This document shows, one piece after another, positions 12,801 to 24,377 of a stretch of DNA of 64,000 nucleotides (the stretch's first letter is position 1; every line of letters begins with the position of its first letter). The DNA comes from Nicotiana tabacum (Eukaryota > Streptophyta > Magnoliopsida > Solanales > Solanaceae). The stretch lies in NCBI RefSeq assembly GCF_000715075.1, contig NC_134085.1, forward strand, positions 136,166,060 through 136,230,059, in the 5' to 3' direction. Made by a program: the position numbers and the translations under genes. Below the pieces are notes generated by a model. The model was given only the letters and a program-made list of their open reading frames with translations, was not told the DNA's origin and did not search any database.

Positions 12801-13897
12801 CTCGGACAGACCTTTCTTAAGGCTGAATGGACTTTAATCGATGAGAAACACTTCGATTAAGGTCCATTAGACCTTAATCTCTTCGGCTCGGACGGACACG
12901 GACCAGTGATGAGGAATCAACCAGTTCCAAAACTCAGATCTGGGATTCATGCTTCCCTGATCAGATTCGGACCAAACCAAGTATGGTTTGGTCACGGGGG
13001 GGGGGGGGGGGGGGGGGGGTTCTATGGTGTTCAGGTGGAGGTCACCGGCGTCCGTGCCGCCGGTTTTCATGGTGAAGAGTACAGGGGCGGCTCTAGGGTT
13101 TGGGGGTTCTGGTGAAGACGACGAGGCTGGGGTATTGGATAGGGGGTAGGGTACGATTAGAGACTTATATAGTTAGTGGGTGGGCGGATCTCAACCGTTG
13201 GATCAACCGAAATCGATGGCTTGGATCTAAGGGTTTAGGGGAAACGGTGTCGTTTCAACTAATGGGGGTTTGGGTTGGTCCGGGTGGAAACGGGTCGGGT
13301 TCTGTTCGTGGGTATGAGAAATGTGATCTTGGCCGTTGATCAATCTGAGATCAACGGCCCAGATCAACCTGGATCAATACGACGTCGTTTGGACACCCTG
13401 GGTATCAGCTGGTGTTGGACCGGGCAGGCCTGGTTTGGACGTTGTTTGTTTTGGGCCAATTTTAATAAATTGGCCCAATCCGGAAGAAGAAAGGGTCTTT
13501 TTCTCTTCTTTTTTTATTATTTTTATTTCTTTTCTTATTTATTTTAAAAACAAAACTAAGCCAAAAATCAAATTAAGATTAAATACACACTCAATACAAT
13601 TATTTGCACACACACTAAAGATATTTCAAAACAGGTAAAATCAAACAAAACAAAATCACGGACAAAGATGTCTGTTTATGCCTTTCTATTTAAACCATGT
13701 TACGGTTCAGATTATGCATGACACGTACAAAAAAAAAAATTTAGAATTTTTGTTTTAATAAAGTAAATAAATAAAAATGGGCCAAAGTCACAAATAAATC
13801 AACAAAGTGCCGTACAGAAATCCAAAAATTGTACAGCAGGACCAATTTTTATTCTTTTGGAGCGACTGTCGCGCAAAACAAAAATCACGTGCTCACA
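9812..13897 (-). repeat. 5' LTR of element A (4.1 kb)
   Basis: The plus-strand ends are TGTCACACC and GTGCTCACA, giving TG...CA borders. The right border abuts B LTR sequence and the left border abuts the primer site. It contains no supported gene. Notable contents are a run of 24 G at 12,996-13,019, the repeated phrase family around GATCAACGGC at 13,190-13,370, and T/TG-rich stretches at 11,800-12,000. Its 3' LTR partner is outside the window, so its age cannot be estimated here. Confidence 0.8.
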
Positions 13898-15831
13898 AGA
13901 AATAAAGTAAATTAATTGTGGAAAGGTGGTAAGCTTATTGAAGTATATACTAAAGTTATGGAGCTTCGCAAATTGAACTCTTAGTTTAATGTCAAATACA
14001 ATTCTCCTCTTGAGATCGTAACCCATGACCTATTTACGAACAACAGTTCGTAAGAAATCTAAGTAATATTCTAAAGATAATAAAGTAATCAAATCAATCA
14101 AGAATCAGAAGCAAAGAATCAATTTCTTCAAATATATCCCAAAACAAAGCAGGAAGCATCATATATCAAATAGAGCTCATATAGCATTTAACAAACTTAT
14201 TCACTCTAAACCAATTACTTTAACACAATTAATACCTCGCCCCTCTTCTTTGTGAAGTTATCTAGATTTCAAGGAAAGCTCCAGCAAGAGCCCGTAAGCA
14301 ACAGGGGACTTGGCTATCAGTAATTCCAAACTTAAATTTTGGATGCATACATGAGGTGATCATGGGTATATAAGTAGAACCAATTTCTAAACAAGTAATA
14401 GAAATGTCTCTGCACTTTTGTATATAACATAATTCATGTGTCATTGCAAAGAGAAAAATGTCGTAAACTCAAATCCTTCAGAATAATGCATGAGAAATTA
14501 CCTTCCACTCTACTGGTACATTTAATAACTTTTTATAGTTAATTAAATAACACTCAATATCTTTACATTATCAATATTTAGTCCTGTGGTTCTTTTGAGA
14601 TTGACCATGACTCCATTTTCTTTCATGCTCCAACCCACAGTGTCAATGCGACGAGTAGCGCCGGCCTCACTAAACTCAAACATCAAACATAAAGTCAATA
14701 CAACTCCAATCATTCACCTTAAAACCAGACAGATCCAAGCTAGAATTCAAACTCAAATATTCAAATTTAAACACTTTACAAAGCAATTAAATGAAGAAGA
14801 TCTAGTAGTCAATCCCAATAATTCCAAAAATTCGCCTATTAGGCTGAAATATAGGTTCGAAAGTAACAATACCTGGATAGTAGCGAAACAGGCAAAGTAG
14901 AATCAAACAAAGGTGAAGAAGAAACTAGAAAGCTCAGCTACGCGGACTCAGCAGAACATCAACGATAGTTCCAGCGACCAAACAAAACTTCTTCAATCTA
15001 AATGTCACTCAAAATTCCAAAAAGAAACTAAAGCAAAAGAGCAGAAATTCGAATAGCCTTCAAATCCTTTATTTTCTGTTTTTTTCATTCATTTTTCTTT
15101 TGAATCTGTCCATTTCTCTTGTATGTGTTTCTTTTTTTTTAATTAGATGGAAAGAAGATGATGAAGGTGGGGGAGAGGAGTAACGACGCTGATTAATTTT
15201 TGGAGGGACTCTCTTTCGCCATTTGTTCGCTCCTGGAAAAGGAAAGAATTAAGGTGCTCTAGGTTGGCCAAAATGGGGGTTCTGTTATCTGGTGTTGATG
15301 GTGAGATCAAGAACCAGATCGAGGGGGGAGTCTCCTTAGTCTCTGAGGTTATCAGCTGATTCTTAGGTGCCCTCCTTATTAGATTTTTTTTAGGTGTCTT
15401 CTTTATGTAGAGTCTAGGTTTTGGTAGGGTTTTTAGGTTAAGGGGTATGGGCCTAGGAATTATGGGCTTGGAAATTATGGGCTAGGTCCAAAATTAGGCC
15501 TAAAAATGGGTTGCTCGAGCCCAAATTCTATCCTTTCCCCGCGAACAAGACTAAAAATACGATCTCAATTATTAATTAGTCCTACTTAAGTAAAATAGCT
15601 GTTAAAATAAGACTGACCTTTAAAATAAATTATTATTATTATTTGGTATTTTTCAATATTAAAAATGACTACAAAACATTAATGAAATAATTTTTGTAAT
15701 TTTCATTTTTCTTGTAATAAAATAAAGTAAAAGAGTCAAAATTAATCAAAATAGTTATATTAGGCCTAAATTAAATATTTTACGCTAAAATATAAAAATT
15801 CTTGGGGAGGGTCAAAAATCACATGTCTACA
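13898..15831 (-). repeat. 3' LTR of element B, fragment right of element A
   Basis: Matches 26,016-27,939 at an offset of about 12,119. It begins exactly where element A ends, inside the LTR, and finishes with ACATGTCTACA like the other LTR. The missing ~650 bp should lie left of element A, outside the window. No coding content. Confidence 0.85.
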
Positions 15832-15846
15832 GCTGCCTCTCTTTGA
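15832..15846 (-). other. Polypurine tract of element B
   Basis: The minus strand reads AAAGAGAGGCAGC directly before the LTR start TGTAGACATG. Its position and composition fit the plus-strand primer of reverse transcription. Confidence 0.65.
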
Positions 15847-15962
15847 CTGGAAACGTGAAGAGTTTTCAGACAAAGAATGACTAGACAGGTTTTTTGACCC
15901 GACCCTTATTTGGAGGGACTAAAACTAAGAAAAGGGGAATGTGATCGAGCCCTGGTATCTGA

Positions 15963-16010
15963 GCTGCCTACATATCCTTGGCTATAAAGGAATCAGGTCA
16001 CGTGTAGTTC
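15963..16010 (-). other. Structured motif copy 4 (element B, near 3' LTR)
   Basis: GCCTACATA, inner arms TCCTT/AAGGA, ATCAGG, GTGTAGTTC. Here the outer stem is CTACA/TGTAG instead of CTACG/CGTAG, a paired change that keeps the stem. Confidence 0.75.
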
Positions 16011-16449
16011 AGAGGTGAGTGAGATAATGGAGTACTGAGGTGGAGAGCCAGTCGAGGTGCCGTTCCGCCGAGGTTCCGGTCCGCGGTCATGTTATTACAT
16101 CAAAAATCAAAATGAAAAAAGACTAACTAAGCATGTCAACTATGAGTTACAAGATTCCTATGTATAAGTCTTCTGAAGCTTGATCTTGAGTCTTGAATGG
16201 TTCTTCATGCAGACTTTAGATTTGAACATTGACGCTTATTAGTTGTAGGTGCTAGCTCGTTCTTCTTCAGCTTTTGGATCAAGACCGGACCTGTAGTGCT
16301 TGTGACTTCCACCATGTCTTAAGCAGTTCACATCCTCCATCAACTTATGCATTTGGATTAACTTCTTGCCCTTCTCCTTTTTCTTTATTGTGGCTAACTT
16401 TTGTTGATCACCTCGGATTGTTGACTCACATTTTTGCCGCGAGCTCCTT

Positions 16450-16720
16450 TTGTTGCTGACTTGAATTGTAATTTGAGCTGCTTTCCCTTTCTCCAGGTGG
16501 ATACCTGATTGCTGAACTAGAATTGTACTTTGAGATGCTTTCCTTTTCTCCAAGTGGACGCCTGACTGCTGAAGTTGAACTATATTCCCATGCTCTCCAG
16601 GTGGGCTCATAACTGCTGAACTTGAACGTATTCCCTTGCTCTCCAGGTGGGTGCCTGATTGCATGAACTTGAATTGTATTCCCTTGCTCTCCAGGTGGGC
16701 GCCTGACTTCAACAAAATAG
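16450..16720. repeat. Degenerate copies of the 45-bp repeat
   Basis: Five or so longer, diverged units built on CTCCAGGTGG and CCTGA(T/C)TGCTGAA. They end in TGACTTCAACAAAATAGAC, a phrase that also closes the main array at 17,400, so the whole block looks duplicated at a higher level. Confidence 0.75.
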
Positions 16721-16839
16721 ACAAAACAAAGAAACTTTTCCTGCCCCAGTTTGGGTATCTGGACACATATGTAAGTGTAAAACGAACCACATTACCAAAT
16801 ATCAATAAGAACTTGAAAGCTAAAACTTGCATTGTACTC

Positions 16840-17412
16840 CCTTGTTCTCCAGGTGGGCTCCTGATTGCTGACTTGAAATGTATTCCCTGCTCTCCGGGCG
16901 GGCTCCTGACTGTTGATTTGAAATGTATTCCCTAGTCTCCAGGCGGGCTCCTGACTGCTGACTTGAATGTATTCCCTGCTATCCAGGCGGGCTCCTGACG
17001 GCTGATTTGAAATGTATTCCCTGCTCTCCAGGCGGGCTCCTAATTGCTGACTTGAAATGTATTCCCTGCTCTCCAGGCGGGCTCCTGACTGCTGATTTGA
17101 AATGTATTCCCTGCTCTCCAGGCGGGCTCCTGACTGCTGATTTGAAATGTATTCCCTGCTCTACAGGCGGGCTCATGACTGATGATTTGAAATGTATTCC
17201 CTGCTCTCCAGGCGGGCTCCTGATTGCTGACTTGAAATGTATTCCCTTCTCTCCAGGCGGGTTCCTGACTGCTGAACTTGAATGTATTCCCTGCTCTCAA
17301 GGCGGGCTCCTGACTGCTGATTTGAAATGTATTCCCTGCCCTCCAGGCGGGCTTCTGACTGCTGACTTGAAATGTATTCCCTACTCTCCAGGCGGGCTCC
17401 TGACTTCAACAA
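16840..17412. repeat. 45-bp tandem array, about 13 units
   Basis: Unit core CTCTCCAGGCGGGCTCCTGA followed by a TGCTGATTTGAAATG-type half. Spacing of the GAAATG word is 45 bp (17,009, 17,054, 17,099, 17,144, 17,189, 17,234), with one- or two-base slips near 16,965 and 17,280. Because 45 is a multiple of 3 the array is open on both strands, which produces repetitive false reading frames. I see no start context or partner suggesting real translation. Confidence 0.95.
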
Positions 17413-17514
17413 AATAGACAAAAACAAAGAAAATTTTTCTGCCCCAGTTTGGTAGTTGGGCGCATACGTGAGTGTTAACTGAATCATGTCACCAAGTATT
17501 CTAAGAATTTGAAA

Positions 17515-18182
17515 TCTAGATCCCATTATCCAGGAGGGTCCTAAAAACTCCTAGTGAAATGACAGTTTTAAAGCTAAATTATATTTCCTAAAGGTGTGAC
17601 TTCTGCTAAATCTCGTTATCTATAGAGGTCTTAAAACCAAATCCCATTATCCAGGAGGGTCCTGAAAATCAAAAATCAAGTATTATCTTAAAAGTGACAA
17701 TTTTACGGCTAACTTATATTACCCTACACCAGAACTTACGCTAGATTTTGTTATCCAATGGAAATTTTAAAGCTAGGTCCCATTATTCAAGAGGGTCCTG
17801 ACAATTCTTAACTAAACGACAATTTTAAATCTAAGTTATATCTTCTAAAGGTGTGACTTCTGCTAAATCTTGTTATCTAAGAGGATCTTTAAACTACTCC
17901 CTATTATCCAGGAGGGTCCTGAAAATCAACGGTCAAATTTTATCTTAAGAGTGTCAACTTTTATGGCTGAATTATACTACCCTACAACAGAATTTACGCT
18001 AAATGTTGTTATCTAATCGAAATCTTAAAGCTAAGTCCCATTATTCAGGAAGGTCCTGAAAACTCCTAGTTGAATCTTATCTCGAACATGCAAACTTCTA
18101 AACCAGCTTATATTCCTTTGGGATACATTTATGCTAGATTACGCTATTTTTGAACTAGGTCCCATTTTCCAGGAGGGTACTA
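17515..18182. repeat. Alternating ~121/~137-bp repeat series
   Basis: Six copies of a phrase like TCCCATTATCCAGGAGGGTC start at 17,521, 17,642, 17,778, 17,898, 18,036 and 18,160. The intervals 121, 136, 120, 138 and 124 alternate, so the true unit is a ~257-bp dimer. The copies are diverged. Confidence 0.8.
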
Positions 18183-18299
18183 AAAATCAAAAATCAAACT
18201 TCTTTGGTGATGGCCTTTCTCCACGGAGGGTTTCTCCGAAACAACCGAAATTTCCTGCCCCTATTTCAATCAAAGAAAAATCTTGTCATTTTAAAATGT

Positions 18300-18960
18300 G
18301 GTGGTTGGTTTGTGGCCTTGACTTTGAGGGCGATTGCTCCTTCACTTCCCATGATAACTGATTTCCACTCGAGGACCTTGCTTGTTTATGGACTAACCAC
18401 TTTCTCTGTCGTCCTTATCACAGAAAATACCCCTTCTCCGTTCAGACCCAATTCCCTCTATCTTTTGCATTGCTCATGAACTGACATTTACCAACTTTTG
18501 TGTTTCACCAGAAATACATTTGATTCGTTCACCTAACACCCTCCATCTTGTTGCATTGTTCCTGAATTGATATGTACCAAACCTTTGTATTTCACATGAA
18601 CCCCAAAGCACGTCAATCACCGTCCACTCAATGTGCATGTTGTTCTTTCCTGACTTAACTCACTGGCATTGGCCTTGAGGTCTATTACTCCTTCACTTGC
18701 CACGATAACTTTGATTTATGCTTGGAAGACCTTGCTTGTCACTGGTCAACCACTTTCTTTGTTAATCTTACCACGGAAAATACCTTGGATCCATTCACCC
18801 TACACCCTCCATCTATTGCATTGTTGATGAATTGATATGTACCAAACCTTTGTATTTCACAAGTATCCCAAAGCATGTTGATTATTACTAGCTCAATGCG
18901 CTTGTTGTTCTTTCCTAACTTATGCCACTTTGATGTGCTGGCCAGATCCCGTTTTGTGAA
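18300..18960. repeat. Imperfect ~360-bp direct duplication
   Basis: The block starting near TGGCCTTGA at 18,311 recurs near 18,672, sharing CTCCTTCACTT, GACCTTGCTTGT, CAACCACTTTCT, GAAAATACC and TTTGTATTTCAC. Clear base differences and indels mean it is an older duplication than the 45-bp array. Confidence 0.7.
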
Positions 18961-19254
18961 ATTGGAAAGCCGGTGGCAAATTTTGAAGTCATTTCTCATT
19001 TGTTCTGACCAACAGACTCAGGAAGAGAAAGTAAACAAGACAAAAGGAACAGAGTAAAGGACAAAGGAAAGAGGTGATTCCTAAGAAGAAAACTACAAAG
19101 TAGAAACCTATCAGATGTGGATACCAACTCTAATGACCATGACATGCACCTGTGGCCTATTCTATCAAGTAAGCATGATGTTCAACTCTTGTTGTACCCT
19201 TAAACCGTGAAACTGGGCTACAACGCTTCTATTATCCAATCTGACTCACAATCC

Positions 19255-19445
19255 TTATTCGACTTGCAGTACCCGAAGGGTTTTCACCATCAAGCCTCTC
19301 TCATTTTGTTCTTTCTCTCAACTTACAGTCGCCTCAAGGTGCCCGTGAAGGTTTTCACCCATAAGACTCTCTCATTTTGATTTTCTCAGCTTCCAACACC
19401 TTGCGGTACCCGTGAGGGTTTTCATCAATAAGATTCTCTCGTTTT
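19255..19445. repeat. Three ~65-bp tandem units
   Basis: Each unit carries a form of GTACCCGTGAGGGTTTTCA followed by AAGA(C/T)TCTCTC and a TTT-rich spacer. Confidence 0.7.
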
Positions 19446-19725
19446 TCATTTCCCTTGTTTGGATCGGAGTGTTTCCCCTGATATGATTCACCTCTATTTG
19501 CTCGTCTTGGCATCTCTCGAAGACTAATCGGAAGGTCTTTCTTTGGACTGTAATGTGGGCTTTTGGATGGGGTTAGAAAGAAAGGGTATCAAAAGGCTCA
19601 AAACAACTCATTTAGGTTCAAGATTACAACTTTCGGAATCAGATTTCTTACAAGAACTACAACTTCTGCCCCAGTTTCTTTGCTTGGGGACTTTTGGATT
19701 TTATTTTGATGGGACCGAACCGTGA

Positions 19726-19769
19726 GGCTGCCTACGTATCCTTAAAAGGAATCAGGTCAAACATAGTTC
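19726..19769 (-). other. Structured motif copy 5 (element B 3' region)
   Basis: GCCTACGTA, inner arms TCCT/AGGA with a TAAA loop, ATCAGG, CATAGTTC. The outer stem has one mismatch. A pyrimidine tract of about 165 bp follows at 19,795. Confidence 0.65.
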
Positions 19770-20124
19770 ATAATATAGAAATTGCTTCGTTTTTGTATTT
19801 TTCTCTCTCTTCTTTTCTTCTTCTATTTCTCTTTCTTTTCTCTTTTTTTTTCTTTTCTTTTCTTTACTCTTTTTCTCTTTTTGTTGTTTTGTTTTTTTTT
19901 TCTTTTTCCCTTTTTTTTTCAATTTTCATCTTTTCTTTTCTCTCTTTTTCTTTACTTATCTTTCGCGCTTGCGTTTATGATCTTTGCTACTGATTCCAAA
20001 AGAGGGGTACGAAAGGAAGTAAGTAAGGCTCAAAGGGGGTAACAAAGGATAAAGTGTTTAGATAGCAAAACAAAACGCCTTCGTCATTCCAATCTTCAAA
20101 GCATGCCAGATGCAAACGGCACAA

Positions 20125-20361
20125 TTAAACAAACCAAGGAAAACATTCGTAACATCTTTTGATTGCGCCAAACTTGATGACCATATCCACACATTCGCCT
20201 TCTACATCTGTTACATACAAAGCACCATTGGACAACACTCTCACTCTCATTACCACGAACGGACCCCTATAAATTTGGGGAAAACTTGCCATTATCTTCA
20301 CCCGATGCAGCATGATGCACTTCAGTAGTGTATTTTTATGTTCTATCTGCCCCAGTTTCAC
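20125..20361 (-). pseudogene. Integrase C-terminal remnant of element B
   Basis: A 78-codon open segment with RGPFVV, NGALYVTDVEG and a terminal IKRCYE-like end matches in style the last part of integrase in Tat/Ogre elements, which ends shortly after a GPFVV...GALYLTD...CVDM motif. No catalytic D,D,E part is present upstream. This is recognition by pattern only; a chance frame is possible but unlikely given its position before the 3' region. Confidence 0.6.
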
Positions 20362-20846
20362 ACAATTCAGGCTTGAAGTGATCTCAAAATGCCTTCGCTT
20401 ATCTCCCTCAAATGTCCCTACATCTTCAACAATGTTTCGTTGCTTCGTGACTTAACTGATTTTTAAAACTAGGTTGAGAATTACACGTGCATGTCATGTC
20501 ACTAGAGTCAATCAGGAAAAGAACTATAAAAAGAAAAGAGAACTAAATGAAAATGACTAGAAATTACAGAAAACAGAAAATTGCATTAGACAGATGGTGA
20601 AAGGGTTTGAACAACAAAGAAAACAAACTAAACTGGGGACACAAACCTAGAATAACACTAGACGGGCTACTATGACTAAACAAACTAGGCAAAATAAAAG
20701 GATAGAAGGGTTTGAGCCACAAGACAATGTCTGGATTACAACCCTGAAATAACCTGGACAACAGAAATGACAACAAAATAAACCACCAAAACTCCTCCCT
20801 GGCTAACCAAGAAAGGAGCGTCTTTCCAATTGCCAAGCTCGACATC
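20362..20846. other. Deletion scar region of element B
   Basis: Lies where protease, RT and RNase H should be. I see no conserved pol motif on either strand; the open frames here are short and low in complexity. Confidence 0.5.
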
Positions 20847-22738
20847 TTAGCCACTGAATTCCGCATCAATATTACTAGGACCTTCACAAACTTCCATTAC
20901 ATTGTTCTTAACAAATTGCTTTTGGGTTCCCTTTGCTGGCTCTTTCTTAAGATCAACCTCTGATAGCACTAAAAACTTTGCAGTGCGTGGACCTTCGAGG
21001 ATCTCAGAAGAATTCTCATATTCCTTTTCAAAACAAATCATACTCACCATATGCATCTCATTACAAACAAGCGATGGACTTTGGCTAGTGTCTGCTGCAT
21101 CTGGATTTTGCACGACAATGTCACATGCATCAATAAGCTTTTGAATTGCTTTCTTCAGATTCCAACACTTCTCTATGTTATGCCCCGGGGTATATGAGCA
21201 ATATGCGCACCTTTGAGAAAAATCAAATTTCTTTGGAAGAGGGTTTGACATTTTTATATGAATTGGCTTCAACATGTCCAATTGCTTCAACTTTTGGAAC
21301 AAACTGGAATATGATTCTCCAATAGGTGTGAAAGCCTTTTTTTTTCAGCAACCTCTCATTCTTAAATGCTTGATTGGGCTGGAAACCTGATCCAATGGGT
21401 TTTCGGTAGGCTCGTGGGGGTGGATAGACATTTTGTGGAGCTGGGTACTGGGAAAGTGATGTACGATTTTGGGAGTTCTGTGGAGAGTAGTGGCATTGGG
21501 GAGGATCATCTGGTGCACAAGGATATCCACGGGGACGATGTCGATGCTGGAAGTGTTGATCGGGAAAGCCCATCGGATCATCTTTTCTATTTCTCTTTCT
21601 TCCACCCAAGCTTACTGGGGTGTTCTGAATGTCTTTCGAACAACTCATGATTTTGCCTGACTTAATTCCCTCTTCTACTAGCTCCCCCATTTTAACACAT
21701 CTTTGAAAGGCTTTCCTAAGGCTGGGATCAAATGACTGAAGTAGGTGGGCCCCTGGGCTTGTAGGAAAAGCTCAACCATTTCTTCTTCACCAATCAGGGT
21801 ATTGACTCGAGCAGCTTGCTCCCTCCACCCGAGCCCAAACTCCCTAAAGCTTTCCTCTGGCTTCTTTTCCATTCTATATAGGGAAGAGCGGTCTGGGGTA
21901 ACGCCTGATTTGTATTGAAAGTATCGAACAAAATCTTGAGCCATGTCACCCAATGTAGGCCACTTACCAACATCTTGACGATTATGCCATTCCAAAGCTG
22001 CCCTAGTCAAGCTCTCACCAAAATACGCCATCAACAAATCATCTTTCTCGCCAACACTTCTCATTTCATTGCAATAATCCCTCAAATGGGCTATCGGATC
22101 TCCACACCCATCATACAAGTTAAATCTTGTCACTTTGAACCTCGCGGGCAGGCGAACATCAGGGGACACAGATTGTTCTTTGTAAGCCATGCTACCCTGG
22201 TTTCCCCTTCCTTGTTTGTTCTTTAAGGGTTGTTCTATGCCTTTCAACCTCCTGGGTATCCCATCTCGCCCTTTTATTCCTGTGAACTCTTCATTTACAA
22301 CATGAGGCCCATCCCGCGAACCCTGCTTGTATGAGTTGGGAACCTTGTGGGCAACCTCTGAGGGGTAATATTAGGCATCATGAGCTTTGAGTGAGTGTTT
22401 ATTGCTGGGGATGGTGGATAAGACCGGAGGGCAATTTTTGGGAATGGTAATTGGAAGATGAGTGATGGAGCTACTAGGGTGGTTGGGAAAGCCATGATAA
22501 GCGGGTGGATCTGGAGAGTATGGGGGATCATCTGGCACTGTGACCGGTGTTTGGGTAAGGGTAGCATTTAGGAAGCTAGGTGGTGGCGGGGTGGTGCCTT
22601 CCCAGTCATCGAAGCCTGATACATGTCAGCCATATGTTGTTTTAACATCTTTACCTCTTCAACCAACCCATTGTCCTATTCAACCAACTGCTTTCGAGCA
22701 CCGGTATCAACCAACTCAGTTCTGTTGTTGTCTGCCAT
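20847..22738 (-). pseudogene. Gag of element B (amber stop and frameshifts)
   Basis: The start MADNNRTELV at 22,738 is followed by an in-frame TAG about 20 codons in. The gag core (22,247-21,678) has RFNLYDGCGDPIAHL, YFGESLTRAALEWH and FREFGLGWREQAARV, the same family as element A gag but clearly diverged. Frameshifts follow near 21,690 and 21,310. The third segment (21,302-20,847) holds a knuckle-like CAYCSYTPGHNIEKC (C-x2-C-x5-H-x4-C) and a normal-looking end. The product would package element RNA; this copy is dead. Confidence 0.8.
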
Positions 22739-23142
22739 TGCCTTTTGACTTTATGTTGCATAGAAGAGTTACCACTTTAAAACCACAAACCAACTACCCT
22801 TCTGCTATGAATATAACAAAATGAAGTCATTCACGTTAGCGTTAGGGCATTTAACACAAGATAATCTCACTTTATGTGCAATGCACCTAGCCACAGTTAT
22901 CGGTTCTAAAATGACTTCGAGGGTACAAAGGTCAGTTGGCATCATCCCAAATTGTTCATTTCAACCTCTCTTTTCTTTGCTTTTCTAGCACTTGCTAGCT
23001 TGCCCATTTTCCTTCATTTCTTTTTTTTTCATCACCCTTTCTTCTCTCATATCTCACATCCCACAATTCCACCTATTTTTTTTCTTTTCTTTTTTCCTTT
23101 TTTTCTTTAAGTAAAAAAAATGATTTGATCGAACCCAATGTA

Positions 23143-23190
23143 GGTTGCCTACGTATCATGACCCCGCATGAATCAGATTTTTGCGTAGCT
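23143..23190 (-). other. Structured motif copy 6 (element B leader)
   Basis: GCCTACGTA, inner arms TCATG/CATGA, ATCAG, GCGTAGCTC. Inner stem sequence is different from all other copies yet fully paired. Confidence 0.75.
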
Positions 23191-24377
23191 CTGGAATATC
23201 GAGAATAAAGGAAACAAACTAATATTTTTTTTACCTTAATGACTACTCTGACGAGAAAAGGGAAATAAAAGAAACAAATCTCTTTTTTTTTAATTTTCTA
23301 GACTGAATGCTCTATAACCTATTTTAAACTCAAGCTTAATGAGCATGTTTTTTTTAAACAAATACTCTATTAAGGAAAATCCTAGAAGAGAAAACCCTCC
23401 TTTTTTATTCATTTTTTTATGAAGAAAATCTAAAGAACAAACCACAGAAAAGTATTTGAATTTTCATTTGATATCCTGACGCAAGATTTCGAAACAAGCA
23501 ATAAACAAAATAAAATAAAATATTTTTAGATTTCAATTTTGATTGCCTAAAGGAAAAATTCTAATGATAGACAAAAGACAAAGTATGTTTTTTTATGTAC
23601 AATATTCTAAAGTTCTAATGAAAATAAAAAGAATTTTTTTTCCATTTTTCACTAATTTCCCAAAGAAACGCCTCAAAGAAAATCTTTTTGGATTTTAGAA
23701 TTAATACCTTAAAGAAAACTTTTAAAGAGGTACTAAAAGAAAATTCTCTTTTTCTTTTTTGAATTTTGGTCCCAATATAGTAAAGGAAATATAAAAATAA
23801 TTTTTATTTTGATATTAATTGCCTAAAGGAAAAACAATCTCAAAGGAATCTTTTTTTTATTTCTAGAATTAGTATTCTAAAAAAAACTTATAACGAAAAT
23901 ATAAAAACGCAGAATTCCTTTTTTTTTTTTGGATTTTTGACTTGTAACACATTCCAGATGCAAAATAAGAAATGCAATAACAAAAGACTATGCAAACTTA
24001 ACTAGACAATATAAACTCTAACATCACCTAAAAGACTAAATACTACTATACAGGACTAGAAAATAAAACAAAAACAATTGACTCAAAAACATAAAATGGC
24101 TCCTCGAGCAGCTGCTGAATGCAGTGATCCTGACTGAATGGTCCCGGGGTGTATGTCATGCTTAGACTCCAGTAAGTAGACCCACACCTGTATGAGAAAA
24201 CTTTAACCAACACTTTGTGAGATAATAACACTCCCTATTAGACACATGCAAGACATAATTGAGGCTATTTTTGCAAAATGACTTATTTGGCTAAAAGGTG
24301 GCTAGAAGTGCAAAATTTGGCTAAGACCCCGCAAAGCCAAGAACTTAAGATTTACTAGGAAGATCGGACCCTATGTG

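Larger units (their letters stand above)
1..13897 (-). mobile_element. Element A: 5' part of a Tat/Ogre-type Ty3/Gypsy retrotransposon
   Basis: Read on the minus strand the order is 5' LTR (13,897-9,812), primer site, leader, extra ORF1, gag, then a second copy of the ORF1 3' half and gag. Protease, polymerase and the 3' LTR would lie left of base 1. A long LTR, a tRNA-Arg-like primer site and an additional ORF before gag are the known layout of the Tat/Ogre lineage; the lineage call is inference because no RT is in view. It is inserted in the LTR of element B: the B sequence that resumes at 13,898 matches the intact B LTR from 26,016. Confidence 0.8.
15847..20124 (-). other. Element B 3' untranslated region
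   Basis: About 4.3 kb between the end of integrase and the purine tract, with no supported gene. It is mostly repeats of several periods (listed separately), two copies of the structured motif, and a pyrimidine tract at 19,795-19,960. Long repeat-bearing 3' regions are known for Ogre-type elements and have been described as a source of satellites. Confidence 0.7.

Noticed and set aside
14586..14900. 104-codon frame also present at 26,705-27,019
   Set aside because: It is conserved only because both are copies of LTR B; there is no known domain and a better explanation exists.
16840..17412. CRISPR-like array
   Set aside because: The whole 45-bp unit repeats, with no variable spacers; this is plant nuclear DNA.
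17007..17417. Repetitive 136-codon frame with a 15-residue period
   Set aside because: It is a by-product of the 45-bp array, open on both strands, with no start context or homology.
19795..19990. Phe/Leu-rich frames suggesting a membrane protein
   Set aside because: They are translations of a pyrimidine tract.
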